Translations under genes and position numbers: made by a program
Assembly (NCBI RefSeq): GCF_008298035.1
Contig: NZ_CP042910.1
Location: 6,324,001 to 6,388,000 of the forward strand
Direction: 5' to 3'
DNA: 64,000 nucleotides
Source: Gimesia maris
GTDB lineage: Bacteria; Planctomycetota; Planctomycetia; Planctomycetales; Planctomycetaceae
Shown here: piece by piece, positions 9,577 to 18,044 of the stretch
Layout of the letters: every line of letters begins with the position of its first letter
Position numbering within the stretch: position 1 is the stretch's first letter
Notes under the pieces: model-generated
Told to the model about the DNA's origin: nothing
Seen by the model: the letters and a program-made list of their open reading frames with translations, nothing else
Databases searched by the model: none

Positions 9577-10749
9577 GTGTCTGAAAGCTTAGATGTCAAT
9601 GTCGCTCTGGGGCCACGCAGTTACCATATTTCGGTTGTCAGCAACCAGTTTGCTCAGTTCGCTGACACTCTGGAAACCTGGATGAACCAGAGTCCTGCTT
9701 ACCGGAATGCGCTGGCCGATGGCAGTAAGACGGCATTGATCATCACAGACAGAAATCTTGCGACGCTGCACACAGCTCAAATCGAAAACAGTCTTAAATC
9801 AAAAGACTGGAAATTTGAAACCGCGATTATTGAACCGGGTGAGAAATCAAAATCACTCGAAGTGATTTCCGGCCTTTACGATAAACTGGTCGCCATGAAA
9901 GCGGATCGACAAACCGTACTGATCGCCGTGGGTGGCGGCGTGACGGGAGATGCTGCCGGTTTTGTCGCAGCAACTTACGTTCGTGGACTTCCCTTTGTCC
10001 AGGTTCCGACTTCGCTTCTGGCCCATGTAGACAGCTCGGTCGGAGGTAAAGTAGGTGTGAACCATCCTCAGGCCAAGAATCTGATTGGTGCATTCTACCA
10101 GCCGCTGGGCGTTTTCATTGATACGTCAACACTGGAAACTCTGCCCGTCAGGGATTATCGCAGTGGTCTGGCAGAAGTGGTGAAGTATGGTGTGATCCTG
10201 GATTCCCGCTTCTTCCATTATCTCGAGCAGAATGTTGCAGAGTTAAATCAGCGCGATCCTGATGTCCTGCGTAACGTGATCGCCCGCAGTTGTGAACTCA
10301 AAGCGGAAGTTGTGGAGCAGGATGAACATGAACGTTCCGGGCTGCGTGCAATTCTGAACTATGGACATACCTTTGCACATGCGTTTGAAGCACTCTGTGG
10401 TTACGGCGAACTGATGCATGGCGAAGCGGTTTCCATAGGTATGATCTATGCCAGCTATCTCGCTGAGAAACTGGACCTGATTTCCCACCAGGAAACAGAG
10501 CGTCAAATCCAGCTACTGGAAACCCTTGGCCTGCCGGTACTTCTGCCGAAAGGGACACGGCTGGATGCAGACCAGATCATCGACCGCATGAAACTCGATA
10601 AAAAAACCGTGGGTGGCAAACTTCGATTTGTACTACCAACGTCTCTGGGCCGCGTGGAAGTGTTCAAAGAAATCCCGGAAAGCCTGGTCCGGGAAGTTCT
10701 GGATGAATTAGCACCCCCTGCCGCATCAGATGGCGATTTTCAGATCTAG
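9577..10749 (+). CDS. aroB: 3-dehydroquinate synthase
   Basis: Second step of the shikimate pathway: NAD- and metal-dependent conversion of DAHP to 3-dehydroquinate in the cytoplasm. The frame is open from 9367, but that part would overlap mfd on the other strand and is not conserved in type. The GTG at 9577 has AAGGA (9566-9570) 6 nt upstream and gives 390 residues, close to the usual 360-390. Visible landmarks are VGGGVTGDAAGFVAATYVRG (NAD-binding), the QVPTSLLAHVDSSVGGKVGV block, and metal ligands in the GLAEVVKYG, LNYGHTFAHAFE and MHGEAVSIGM stretches. No other aromatic-pathway gene is adjacent. Confidence 0.96.
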   Translation: MSESLDVNVALGPRSYHISVVSNQFAQFADTLETWMNQSPAYRNALADGSKTALIITDRNLATLHTAQIENSLKSKDWKFETAIIEPGEKSKSLEVISGLYDKLVAMKADRQTVLIAVGGGVTGDAAGFVAATYVRGLPFVQVPTSLLAHVDSSVGGKVGVNHPQAKNLIGAFYQPLGVFIDTSTLETLPVRDYRSGLAEVVKYGVILDSRFFHYLEQNVAELNQRDPDVLRNVIARSCELKAEVVEQDEHERSGLRAILNYGHTFAHAFEALCGYGELMHGEAVSIGMIYASYLAEKLDLISHQETERQIQLLETLGLPVLLPKGTRLDADQIIDRMKLDKKTVGGKLRFVLPTSLGRVEVFKEIPESLVREVLDELAPPAASDGDFQI

Positions 10750-11246
10750 ATCGCGTCACATTTAACCATAGCGTCTCCCGATCTCTGATACTCGATTCAA
10801 ATGTCTCTGGAGACGCTACAGTAAAACCCAGGCACAGTTTAGCCCTGGTCCTCAATACTCCAGGACTGTCAGACAACATCGCTTTTTAGCAATTCTTCCA
10901 GTATGTCTGTGTTTTTTTCCACAGGAAATGCGTAGACAGCGTCCCAACCTGCAGAGTTATACCTCACCTCCCATATCATACTTCCACGGAACAGACACAT
11001 ACTGAAGTACAAATTTTCCTGAATTTCCTGCCAGTTTTATTCTCTCAAACGGCACAGGCAGTACAGTTCCTACATAAAACATCTTCGACTGTATTTGTTT
11101 CTAATGATCTTGCTCCATCGCTGAATCCGGATACTAACCTTTGCTGCAGGCCATCTGAATTTCTCAGAAGCATTGTGCCACAGTGTAACTTCATTTCCCG
11201 CAATCAGCGTTTGAAGTGCGCTCAATCCCGATACGGAAGAAAGTAG
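10750..11246 (+). other. Intergenic region between aroB and the HPt gene
   Basis: About 500 bp without a credible gene. It holds one copy of the dispersed hairpin repeat (10758-10836), followed by a short CCTGG/CCAGG dyad near 10843-10864 without a T-tract. The last 12 bases contain the GGAAG ribosome-binding site of the HPt gene. A promoter for the HPt/regulator pair is expected here but I cannot identify one. Confidence 0.5.
10758..10836 (+). repeat. Dispersed ~78 bp intergenic repeat, copy 1
   Basis: It aligns over its whole length with 14261-14338 (shared blocks GATACTCGA and CTGGAGACGCTACAGTAAA). It contains a perfect 9 bp inverted repeat AGCGTCTCC / GGAGACGCT at 10770-10778 and 10809-10817, so the RNA can form a hairpin with a 30 nt loop. 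It has no ORF or terminal repeats typical of an insertion sequence. It may be a REP/MITE-like element or a conserved RNA element. Confidence 0.7.
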
Positions 11247-11630
11247 ATGTCGAATACAAATACAACGCAAAATTCAGGACAGTGGCGTCTGATTGATGCT
11301 GATCAGGTTCTGGACATGGTACTCGGAGATACAGAGTTTCTCGATGAAATGATTGATCTCTTTCTGAGCACTGTTCCTGAGCAGATGTGTGAAATCAGTC
11401 TGGCAATCGAACGAAAAGAAGCAGCAGCTTTAGCCAGTACAGCACATGGATTTAAAGGTACGGTGGCCAACTACACTAAAGGAGAACCCTACCTGCTGTT
11501 GCAGGTACTGGAAGATGACGGAAAGTCGAATCGGCTACAGGATGCTTCTATCAGTTACGCTGCGTTAGAGAATGAAATGCAGGAATTGATCAGTGAACTG
11601 AATATGCTGATGGCTCAACTGAGCCGGTAA
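11247..11630 (+). CDS. Histidine phosphotransfer (HPt) domain protein
   Basis: Single-domain phosphorelay protein of 127 residues. The motif AHGFKGTVANY places the phospho-accepting His at residue 67, in the HxxKG context of HPt four-helix bundles. Such proteins pass phosphate between hybrid kinases and response regulators in the cytoplasm. GGAAG lies 7 nt before the ATG. A response regulator starts 45 bp downstream and is the obvious candidate partner. No histidine kinase is encoded nearby, so the phosphate donor must lie elsewhere. The spacing after the His is slightly altered from the textbook S-N-x-G pattern, but the fold call is good. Confidence 0.85.
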   Translation: MSNTNTTQNSGQWRLIDADQVLDMVLGDTEFLDEMIDLFLSTVPEQMCEISLAIERKEAAALASTAHGFKGTVANYTKGEPYLLLQVLEDDGKSNRLQDASISYAALENEMQELISELNMLMAQLSR

Positions 11631-11675
11631 AAAGCTTTATCCGCTAAATATGGTTTTAAACCAAAGGTTGATCTG

Positions 11676-12272
11676 ATGAAAATTTTAGTTGTCGATGATG
11701 TCGGTTATTCCTGTCATTTTCATGCGAGACTCATCGAAAAGTTCGGTTACCGCTGTTGTTCAGCAACATCCGGTTTTGAAGCTTTAAATCTGCTGAAAAC
11801 CGATAATGATATCAATATTGTTATTACCGACCTGATGATGCGGGGTATGGATGGTGTGGATTTATTCAAAGAAGCCCAGCATCTGGAACGATTCACTGAC
11901 GACGGCCCATTAGATCCACCCCAGTTTATCTTAATGACTGCTTTACGACTGGAAAAGAATTCCAACGACAAAGATGTTCAACGACTGAAACTGGCACAGG
12001 AACTGGGCGTTTCCAAAATCATGTTCAAACCACTGGATCAGGATGAACTTCATGACACAATCAAAGACATGGTCATGGGAGCTCCCGAAGGTTCGGTAAA
12101 CAATCAATCTGTCGATTTATATACGCCAGCTCAAAAGATCAAAGACGCGGTCAAAGAGATCATCAAATCAGGAAATCCCGGCGCTGCGGAACAATTCATT
12201 GAATGCCTGAATGGGGAAGTGAATGCATTGCAGGAATTTTTGTCTAAAATGGAAACCGTTCAAAAACAATAG
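11676..12272 (+). CDS. Response regulator receiver protein with short helical tail
   Basis: Receiver domain (about residues 1-130) with the acidic pair D7/D8, phospho-acceptor D52 in VITDLMM, the switch Thr T88 and the conserved K118 in MFKPLD: a complete phosphorylation site. The remaining ~65 residues are a helical tail without a recognisable DNA-binding or enzymatic output domain, so it probably acts through protein contacts. A receiver insert (HLERFTDDGPLDPP) is shared with a paralogue at 25735. AAGG lies 8 nt before the ATG. It is likely co-transcribed with the HPt gene upstream; the PilZ-like gene downstream could belong to the same pathway. Confidence 0.9.
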   Translation: MKILVVDDVGYSCHFHARLIEKFGYRCCSATSGFEALNLLKTDNDINIVITDLMMRGMDGVDLFKEAQHLERFTDDGPLDPPQFILMTALRLEKNSNDKDVQRLKLAQELGVSKIMFKPLDQDELHDTIKDMVMGAPEGSVNNQSVDLYTPAQKIKDAVKEIIKSGNPGAAEQFIECLNGEVNALQEFLSKMETVQKQ

Positions 12273-12307
12273 TTTACAAAACACCACATTATACAAAAAA
12301 CCTGAAT

Positions 12308-12349
12308 ATGCAATTTCAATTAAGGAGGTATTTGACTGTAAGTGAATGA
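12308..12349 (+). other. Orphan Shine-Dalgarno-like sequence in a short ORF
   Basis: TTAAGGAGGT (12320-12329) lies in the gap before the PilZ-like gene, but no start codon of a real gene follows at usable distance. It sits inside a 13-codon ORF (ATG 12308, stop 12347-12349). Probably fortuitous or part of an untranslated leader. Confidence 0.25.
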
Positions 12350-12439
12350 GACATATAGTTGGATAGTCATAAAAAACACTTGATGCTTGCTCCCATCAGG
12401 TAAACAAATTTTTTACATCTCTGAAAATGGGTATCTCCC

Positions 12440-12847
12440 ATGAGTCTGATAAATCTGGATCAGTATACTATAAAACAGAATCGGGCTGTCTCACGCATCC
12501 TGGACACTCTGGATCGTATTGACCAGCGAACAAGCCTGCACTATTCCGAAAAGCGGGTGCACGAAAGGAAAGATTTTCGAGGAACTGTGTGGATCTCACT
12601 GCCGGACAGCGATGCTGTGGACGAGCAGCAATCCACTACCATCAAGGTCTGGTCTCGCTCGATCTCCCAGTCCGGTCTTTCCTTCATTTACCCGTTTCCC
12701 ATTTACCAGAACAATATTATGGTAGGCGTGCCTGTGCAGCAAACGCAGATCGCCTGGTTTCGTTCTGAAATTGTGAGACAAAAAGAGATTCAGGAAGAGC
12801 AATTCTGGGAATTTGGAGTTCGATTTCTGGGAAAAGTGATTGCCTGA
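12440..12847 (+). CDS. PilZ-like domain protein
   Basis: A 135-residue protein. It has an R-rich box (KRVHERKDFRG, about residues 38-48) followed by SRSISQSGLSF (about 72-82), which together resemble the RxxxR and (D/N)xSxxG c-di-GMP-binding motifs of PilZ domains; the second motif is imperfect (S-I-S-Q-S-G). The C-terminal GVRFLGKV strand also fits PilZ. The N-terminal ~35 residues are helical. I see no clear Shine-Dalgarno, so the start is provisional. It would be a cytoplasmic c-di-GMP receptor if binding is retained. Its place after the HPt and receiver genes suggests a signalling role, but a 167 bp gap separates it from them. Confidence 0.65.
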   Translation: MSLINLDQYTIKQNRAVSRILDTLDRIDQRTSLHYSEKRVHERKDFRGTVWISLPDSDAVDEQQSTTIKVWSRSISQSGLSFIYPFPIYQNNIMVGVPVQQTQIAWFRSEIVRQKEIQEEQFWEFGVRFLGKVIA

Positions 12848-12980
12848 AACTGCTTTAGAGGTGCGTCTCCCGGTTGGATTTCGAGAGTCCCGGAAGCTAT
12901 GATTCAGAGCTTAACCTCGGCACTTTATCTCGCTGAACCAGAGCATCGATCAAATCGAATTGAACGGAAACATACCGGTA

Positions 12981-13691
12981 ATGGAAGACCTCGCTGGCCT
13001 CCTGCACAAAAATCTGACTGGGATACAAAATCGGATCCAGGCGGCGTGTATCAGAGCGCAGCGTGCTCCCGAATCGGTCACCCTTATCGGCGTGACCAAA
13101 TATGCCCGACTGGAGTGGGCCTCCGAGCTCATCAAACTTGGTTGCCGGGATCTGGCAGAAAGCCGTACGCAGCAACTCGCAGAGCGGGCTGGGCTTCTCC
13201 CCTCGGATTTACACTGGCATTTCATTGGTCCTCTGCAGCGCAATAAAGTCAGACGAACAATCCAATACAGTTGGCTGATTCACTCGGTCGATTCAGAAAA
13301 ATTGCTGAAAACCATCGATCGTGTCGCAGGGGAATCTAAACAGAACCCACGTATTCTGATCGAGGTGAATCTTTCAGGGGAAGCAAATAAAAAAGGATTT
13401 CAGAAAACAGAACTATTGCGTCTGTGGCCTTCTCTCTGTCGCACCAGCCACGCCCAGATCAGTGGTCTGATGACCATGGCCCCCCATGTGGATGATCCTG
13501 AACTGGCGCGTCCGGTTTTTCGTGAGTTGTCTGAGTTGCGTGATTCTCTACAGGCAATTTCTCCAGAACAGATCAGACTTCAGGAACTCTCAATGGGCAT
13601 GAGTGGCGATTTCGAGGTGGGCATTGAAGAAGGAGCCACTCTGGTACGAGTCGGTAGTGCCCTGTTTGAAGGGCTGGACACCTTAACCTGA
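12981..13691 (+). CDS. YggS/PROSC family pyridoxal-phosphate homeostasis protein
   Basis: PLP-binding protein with an alanine-racemase-type TIM barrel that buffers intracellular PLP and affects amino-acid and vitamin B6 homeostasis; it has no established catalytic activity. The PLP lysine lies in the conserved IGVTKYA strand, and DLHWHFIGPLQRNK, GLMTMAP and SMGMSGDFE..GATLVRVG are family blocks. The ATG at 12981 (236 residues) is preferred over the in-frame TTG at 12960, which has no ribosome-binding site. The DUF167/YggU gene follows after 15 bp, an arrangement also known from the yggSTU region of proteobacteria. Confidence 0.93.
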   Translation: MEDLAGLLHKNLTGIQNRIQAACIRAQRAPESVTLIGVTKYARLEWASELIKLGCRDLAESRTQQLAERAGLLPSDLHWHFIGPLQRNKVRRTIQYSWLIHSVDSEKLLKTIDRVAGESKQNPRILIEVNLSGEANKKGFQKTELLRLWPSLCRTSHAQISGLMTMAPHVDDPELARPVFRELSELRDSLQAISPEQIRLQELSMGMSGDFEVGIEEGATLVRVGSALFEGLDTLT

Positions 13692-13706
13692 ACTTGAGAA
13701 TTCAAA

Positions 13707-14021
13707 GTGAATCTGGCATTAAATCTGGAAATGGACGGCACTGCAATTCTACTGCCGGTTCGTGCGCAACCCCGATCCAGCAAGAACGGGATTGAAGGCG
13801 TTCATGACGGCCGGCTCAAAGTCTGCGTCACACAGGTCCCTGAAAAAGGGAAGGCCAATAAAGCTTTGCTGAAAGTTCTCCAAACGGCGCTCAAATTGAA
13901 ACGATCGCAAATTGAGTTATACAAAGGGGAAACGGCGGCATTAAAGATCTTTCGAATTCACGAAATTTCCCGAGACGAGTTATATACACGAATCACAGAT
14001 GCAGCAGGACAGTCCCGATAA
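13707..14021 (+). CDS. DUF167/YggU family protein
   Basis: A 104-residue member of the DUF167 (YggU) family, recognised from VRAQPRSSKNGIEG, the L(K)V-V-PEKGKANKAL block and IELYKGETAALK. The family is small, cytoplasmic and functionally uncharacterised. The start is GTG at 13707; an ATG at 13731 would give a shorter protein that keeps the core. It is 15 bp downstream of the YggS gene and surely co-transcribed. Confidence 0.88.
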   Translation: MNLALNLEMDGTAILLPVRAQPRSSKNGIEGVHDGRLKVCVTQVPEKGKANKALLKVLQTALKLKRSQIELYKGETAALKIFRIHEISRDELYTRITDAAGQSR

Positions 14022-14385
14022 TTTCAGTTTTCCATGATGTGCGTTCCCCAGCGTATCTCCAGACATCAATTTTTACAAAAACCCGGAAAGCAAATTTAAC
14101 GCCCTGCGAGACAGGATTCGGTCAACATAGATTGCAGCCGCTCAGACAGGGTCATATAATTATCGGTGCATCCGTGTCTTACCCCCAGAGGTCACTATTC
14201 CATTCCTGAATCAAACTTCATGGAAAAACTGTGGCGACCTCTCAAACGAAAAGTGCATCCCATTAAACCACAGTGTCTCTCTCCCAATGATACTCGACCC
14301 CCATTGCCCTGGAGACGCTACAGTAAACCTGGACACAGGCTGGATTCCCTCCTCGCCTGAAGATCTCAAAAAGGACTATTTGATT
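14022..14385 (+). other. Intergenic region upstream of the PQQ-propeller gene
   Basis: About 360 bp without a supported gene. It holds copy 2 of the dispersed repeat (14261-14338), ending 47 bp before the next start codon, and AAGGA (14371-14375) as the ribosome-binding site. A 64-codon open frame at 14166-14360 overlaps the repeat and looks random. Confidence 0.5.
14261..14338 (+). repeat. Dispersed ~78 bp intergenic repeat, copy 2
   Basis: Homologous to 10758-10836. The hairpin arms are AGTGTCTC and GAGACGCT, so one G-C pair of copy 1 has become a G-U pair and pairing is retained. The 3' block CTGGAGACGCTACAGTAAA is identical in both copies. Pairing preserved despite sequence change hints at selection on the RNA or cruciform structure. 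Confidence 0.65.
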
Positions 14386-15690
14386 ATGAGCAACTCGATG
14401 CCTGTTCGCCTGCTGCTGGGCGCCATACTGGTTTGTGGACTTTCCCTGTCAGCGAAAGCAAACGAACCAACAAAACTTTCTGACTCCTGGGAACAGTGGA
14501 GAGGTCCAGATCGTCAAAACCATTCTGCCGATACCGGACTGCTGGACGACTGGAATGCGACTCCTCCCAAACTGATCTGGACCGCCAGTGGCATGGGCAA
14601 AGGATACGCCAGTGTTTCGATCAAGGATAACCGGCTGTTCACAACTGGAAACCTCCCCGAAGGTCAGGCCGTCATCGCCGTCAACACCGATGATGGCAAG
14701 ATCCTGTGGAAAACCAACCTGCTGGAACTGAATCCCGAACATGGTTACCCCGGTGCACGCTGCACACCTTCCATTGATGGCGAGCGTCTGTATGCGATTG
14801 CCTCTAATGGAGCCATCTTCTGTTTGAGTGTTGCCGATGGTGAAATCATCTGGCAGAAAAACTTCGAAGAGGAGTGGGATGGAAAAATGATGTCCAAATG
14901 GGGCTTTTCTGAATCTCCGCTGATCGACGGTGACCTCGTCTTATGCACCCCGGGCGGGAAAAATGCCATGATGGTGGCCCTCGACAAAACAACGGGCAAG
15001 GAAGTCTGGAAAACCTCAGTAAACGACCTGGGGGAACTGGGCAAAGACGGAGCCGGGTACTCTTCCATCGTGATTTCGAATGGAGCCGGCGTTAAACAGT
15101 ATGTCCAGCTAACCGGACGTGGTGTCATTGGAGTAAGAGCCAGTGATGGCAAACTGTTGTGGAACTATAATCCGGTTGCCAACAAAGTGGCGAATATCCC
15201 GACTCCCATCATCTCAGGCGACTACGTCTTCTGTTCAACCGGCTATGGAACCGGTAGCGCACTCTTGAAACTGACCAAAGATGGAGACGGAGTCAATGCG
15301 GAAGAAGTATATTTTCTCAAAGCCAAAACCATGCAGAACCACCATGGGGGTATGATCCTGTATAAAGATCATATCTACTGTGGACACGGTCATAATAATG
15401 GATTACCACTCTGCCTGAATCTCAAGTCAGGAAAAGTCGTCTGGGGCGGAGATATCCGCGGGGAAGGCAGTGGATCTGCTGCTGTGTTATTTGCAGACGG
15501 AAACCTGATCTTCCGTTATGAAAATGGTGAACTCGCCCTGGTGGAAGCAACGACTGAAGGCTATAAGCTGAAAGGTTCCTTCCGAGCAGATCAGGTCCTC
15601 GGCAAAGCCTGGGCTCACCCGGTCGTATGTGGCGGAAAGCTTTACCTGCGAGAGCAGGATGTACTGATGTGTTACGACCTGCGAAAGTAA
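14386..15690 (+). CDS. Exported PQQ-like beta-propeller repeat protein
   Basis: A 434-residue protein with a Sec signal peptide (about residues 1-25, ending SAKA) followed by W-docking propeller blades: EQWRGPDRQNHS, then repeats such as VIAVNTDDGKILWKT, FCLSVADGEIIWQK, VALDKTTGKEVWKT and VRASDGKLLWNY. It resembles quinoprotein/BamB-type propellers, of which planctomycetes have many. No PQQ-dehydrogenase catalytic residues can be assigned, so enzyme activity is doubtful; a scaffold or binding role in the periplasm is as likely. The ATG at 14386 has AAGGA 10 nt upstream. It is followed by a strong terminator. Confidence 0.85.
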   Translation: MSNSMPVRLLLGAILVCGLSLSAKANEPTKLSDSWEQWRGPDRQNHSADTGLLDDWNATPPKLIWTASGMGKGYASVSIKDNRLFTTGNLPEGQAVIAVNTDDGKILWKTNLLELNPEHGYPGARCTPSIDGERLYAIASNGAIFCLSVADGEIIWQKNFEEEWDGKMMSKWGFSESPLIDGDLVLCTPGGKNAMMVALDKTTGKEVWKTSVNDLGELGKDGAGYSSIVISNGAGVKQYVQLTGRGVIGVRASDGKLLWNYNPVANKVANIPTPIISGDYVFCSTGYGTGSALLKLTKDGDGVNAEEVYFLKAKTMQNHHGGMILYKDHIYCGHGHNNGLPLCLNLKSGKVVWGGDIRGEGSGSAAVLFADGNLIFRYENGELALVEATTEGYKLKGSFRADQVLGKAWAHPVVCGGKLYLREQDVLMCYDLRK

Positions 15691-15719
15691 GGTCCCCCAC
15701 AACGCATACTGAATTAAAA

Positions 15720-15757
15720 AAAGCTCTGTCGATCCGTTCGACAGAGCTTTTATTTAT
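15720..15757. terminator. Bidirectional intrinsic terminator
   Basis: Perfect 13 bp stem AAAGCTCTGTCGA / TCGACAGAGCTTT around a 5 nt loop, flanked by A-tract on the left and T-rich sequence on the right. It sits between the convergent propeller gene and the ExbD-like gene and can serve both. Confidence 0.93.
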
Positions 15758-15769
15758 AATTCTCTGTGA

Positions 15770-16564
15770 TTAACCGGCCGCATTTTTAAAACGACTGAGA
15801 TCGATTTTCCCGTTGCCTTCCACAGGCAGCTTGCCATTCGGACAGTAACGGGAACGAGCCACACTGGACGCGATATTATAGGTATAGACGGCGTCTTCCC
15901 GGATCAGAAAAATGACAGTCCCCTTGTTCTGGGCACCGATCTTATCCAGCAGTTCGACGAAGGGCAGGCTCTTCCGGAGATCATCACGTCGTACATGCAG
16001 GTCTTTCGCAGGCCCGTCCAGAACGACGATTCCGTTTTTGGTACATTCAATAAACGTGGGATTCAGATCCACGCCCGACCCACCCGGTTGAATACGAACT
16101 TCTGCAGCGACCGGGTTTTCCCGTTTATTCAATTCGATTTTGAGCTTATCAATTTCCTTTTGCAGCGTCATCGGCTCGTCTTTGATTTCAGCAATCCGTT
16201 TTTCAAGACGATTGGCTTCCGCCAGCAGTTTGACTTTCTCTTCCGGACTGACATCCGTTGGAATCTTGCTTTTTTCCTGCTTGAGTTTTTTAAGTTCTTC
16301 CAGAGCCAGAATCAGATCGCGATTCAGTTTTGACAGGTCTTCAACCTGACTCTGAACCTGTTCCAGTTCCTGCTGTTTCTCGGTAATTTCCTTCTGGTCT
16401 TTTTCGAACTCTTCCACGCGCTTCAGGGAATCATCCTGTTGATCCATCTGGCTGAGTGCCATGGCTGTGATCATCAGTGTCAATACACCAATCACACACG
16501 CCAGAATACTCAGAAACGGAAACAGGGAAACCGTTTCTTCACTATCCTTCTTCTTTCTACCCAC
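15770..16564 (-). CDS. ExbD/TolR-like protein with long coiled coil
   Basis: A 264-residue inner-membrane protein. It has a short basic cytoplasmic N-terminus, one TM helix at about 14-38 (SLFPFLSILACVIGVLTLMI), a coiled coil at about 40-150 and a C-terminal globular domain. This matches the topology of ExbD/TolR/MotB-type stators, although the typical TM aspartate is not evident and the coiled coil is unusually long. It starts 1 bp after the upstream ExbB-like gene ends, so the two are translationally linked and probably form one complex. The energised substrate is unknown. Confidence 0.72.
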   Translation of the reverse strand: MGRKKKDSEETVSLFPFLSILACVIGVLTLMITAMALSQMDQQDDSLKRVEEFEKDQKEITEKQQELEQVQSQVEDLSKLNRDLILALEELKKLKQEKSKIPTDVSPEEKVKLLAEANRLEKRIAEIKDEPMTLQKEIDKLKIELNKRENPVAAEVRIQPGGSGVDLNPTFIECTKNGIVVLDGPAKDLHVRRDDLRKSLPFVELLDKIGAQNKGTVIFLIREDAVYTYNIASSVARSRYCPNGKLPVEGNGKIDLSRFKNAAG

Positions 16565-16565
16565 G

Positions 16566-18044
16566 TTATCTTACTCTCTTCGAATTCCCGAATAACCCCC
16601 AGCGTTTGCGCGGAGCTTCCACCTGCTGGATCAGCACCTGCTTTTCGCCCAGGCTCGTCAAAACCATATTCAGGCCGTTTAATCCCTGCTGTACGCCATT
16701 AAACGACTGGGATAAGACGCCGGCGGCCTCGGCCATTTCCGTCGCTTCGCCATTCATTTTTTCCAGATGTGACGTGTGTGCGGACTGCAGCGCGGTCATT
16801 TTCTCTTCCACGCTTTCCAGGTGCTTCATAACCTGTTGCACCTCTGCCAGCTGTGCTTCCTGCTGCTCTCGAATTTTATCATCGATTGTACCCCAGGATT
16901 TGACAACCTGCTGTGACAGCGTATTTCCAATGCCTTCCAGTTTCTCGATCCAGGTCTGTAACTCCGCATGATGGTTCGCCATCGCTTTATCAATCGTCCG
17001 CTGGATCAGACGTCGGTGATCTTTTTCGTCACCCCCGCCACCTGCCTGATCGCTCTCTTTCAGCCGTTTCAACAGGTTTTCGTTACAGTATTCATCAACC
17101 CAGTTCAGCAGATCCTCTTCCGATTTCTGCATGGAACTGCTGGGAAACATCACCAGCATACTCATTACCAGCGCGACCAGTGTCGTATCAAAAGCTGTGG
17201 ATAGACCGCCCGTCACACTGCCCAGAGATTCTTTCAGAGCAGAGATGTCAGTGGCATCATCCATCCCTCCGGAAAAGCCGCCCACAGCGGCACTAATTCC
17301 GATCACAGTTCCGATGAACCCCAGGATCGGGATGGCCCAGATGAATACTTTGAGAATGGTATAGCTGGAATCGACGGCCGTCGCATCGATTTCTGATTGA
17401 GACTGCAGACGGTTAGAAACTTCAGAACTGCTTTTCAAGACCCTGAAATGCTCCAGCCCTCGTAAAACCCGATTTACCAGAAAACTTTCACGCGGATCCA
17501 CGGGCAGGTTTTTGACATGCTCAATGAATTTGGCAACTGTCTTCTCGGAAATATCCTCAGAAATATCGGTCGGCAGCGTATCGAACAGCATCGAATCTTT
17601 CTGTTTGCCCAGTTTCTGGTATTTCAATATCAGAATCGTGGCAGACCAGCTCATCAGAAAAACCAGCGCGAAGGGAACCCAGCCACGATCCAGAAACAAT
17701 TCACCGAGGTAATATTTCCTGAAAGGAAACAATAATGCGATAAATGCGACAGAGGCACCAATCGCTATGATGCCGCTCTTCGAGAGGCTGACCTCAGTAC
17801 CATCGGCCCAGCCACTGGAAACATTCTTATTTCCACTGCGACTGCTGCCGGAAGGTCGACTGGAACTGGTTGAACCGGATGAACTGGAAGTGTTGACATC
17901 GATCAAAGTATCGATAATCGGTGTCTCAGGTTTTTTGACCAGCATCGTATGGTGACAATAGGGACAACGAACTTTTTTACCCACGTTTTCATCGCGGACT
18001 TTGAGCTTTTTAGAACATTTTTCACAGGGAAACTGGAAATACAT
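16566..18044 (-). CDS. MotA/TolQ/ExbB proton-channel family protein with N-terminal zinc ribbon
   Basis: 492 residues. A zinc ribbon opens the protein (C7, C10, C27, C30 in CxxC..CPYC), followed by a Ser-rich linker. TM helices lie at about 91-108 and 121-140. The ExbB-type pair at about 229-255 (IPILGFIGTVIGISAAVGGF) and 283-302 (AFDTTLVALVMSMLVM) forms the conserved channel core. A C-terminal coiled coil spans about 340-475. With the ExbD-like partner it should make a proton-driven stator. The zinc ribbon and long coiled coil are not found in ordinary ExbB/TolQ, so the force may be passed to a cytoplasmic or envelope-spanning partner not encoded here. Confidence 0.85.
   Translation of the reverse strand: MYFQFPCEKCSKKLKVRDENVGKKVRCPYCHHTMLVKKPETPIIDTLIDVNTSSSSGSTSSSRPSGSSRSGNKNVSSGWADGTEVSLSKSGIIAIGASVAFIALLFPFRKYYLGELFLDRGWVPFALVFLMSWSATILILKYQKLGKQKDSMLFDTLPTDISEDISEKTVAKFIEHVKNLPVDPRESFLVNRVLRGLEHFRVLKSSSEVSNRLQSQSEIDATAVDSSYTILKVFIWAIPILGFIGTVIGISAAVGGFSGGMDDATDISALKESLGSVTGGLSTAFDTTLVALVMSMLVMFPSSSMQKSEEDLLNWVDEYCNENLLKRLKESDQAGGGGDEKDHRRLIQRTIDKAMANHHAELQTWIEKLEGIGNTLSQQVVKSWGTIDDKIREQQEAQLAEVQQVMKHLESVEEKMTALQSAHTSHLEKMNGEATEMAEAAGVLSQSFNGVQQGLNGLNMVLTSLGEKQVLIQQVEAPRKRWGLFGNSKRVR

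Noticed and set aside
14166-14360. 64-codon open frame before the PQQ-propeller gene
   Set aside because: It overlaps the dispersed repeat, has no ribosome-binding site and no recognisable sequence.
15770-18044. Zorya-type defence (ZorA/ZorB) as an explanation for the MotA/ExbB-like and ExbD-like pair
   Set aside because: No ZorC, ZorD or ZorE-like gene is adjacent. The neighbours are a propeller protein and a sugar kinase, and the zinc ribbon is not a ZorA feature I know.
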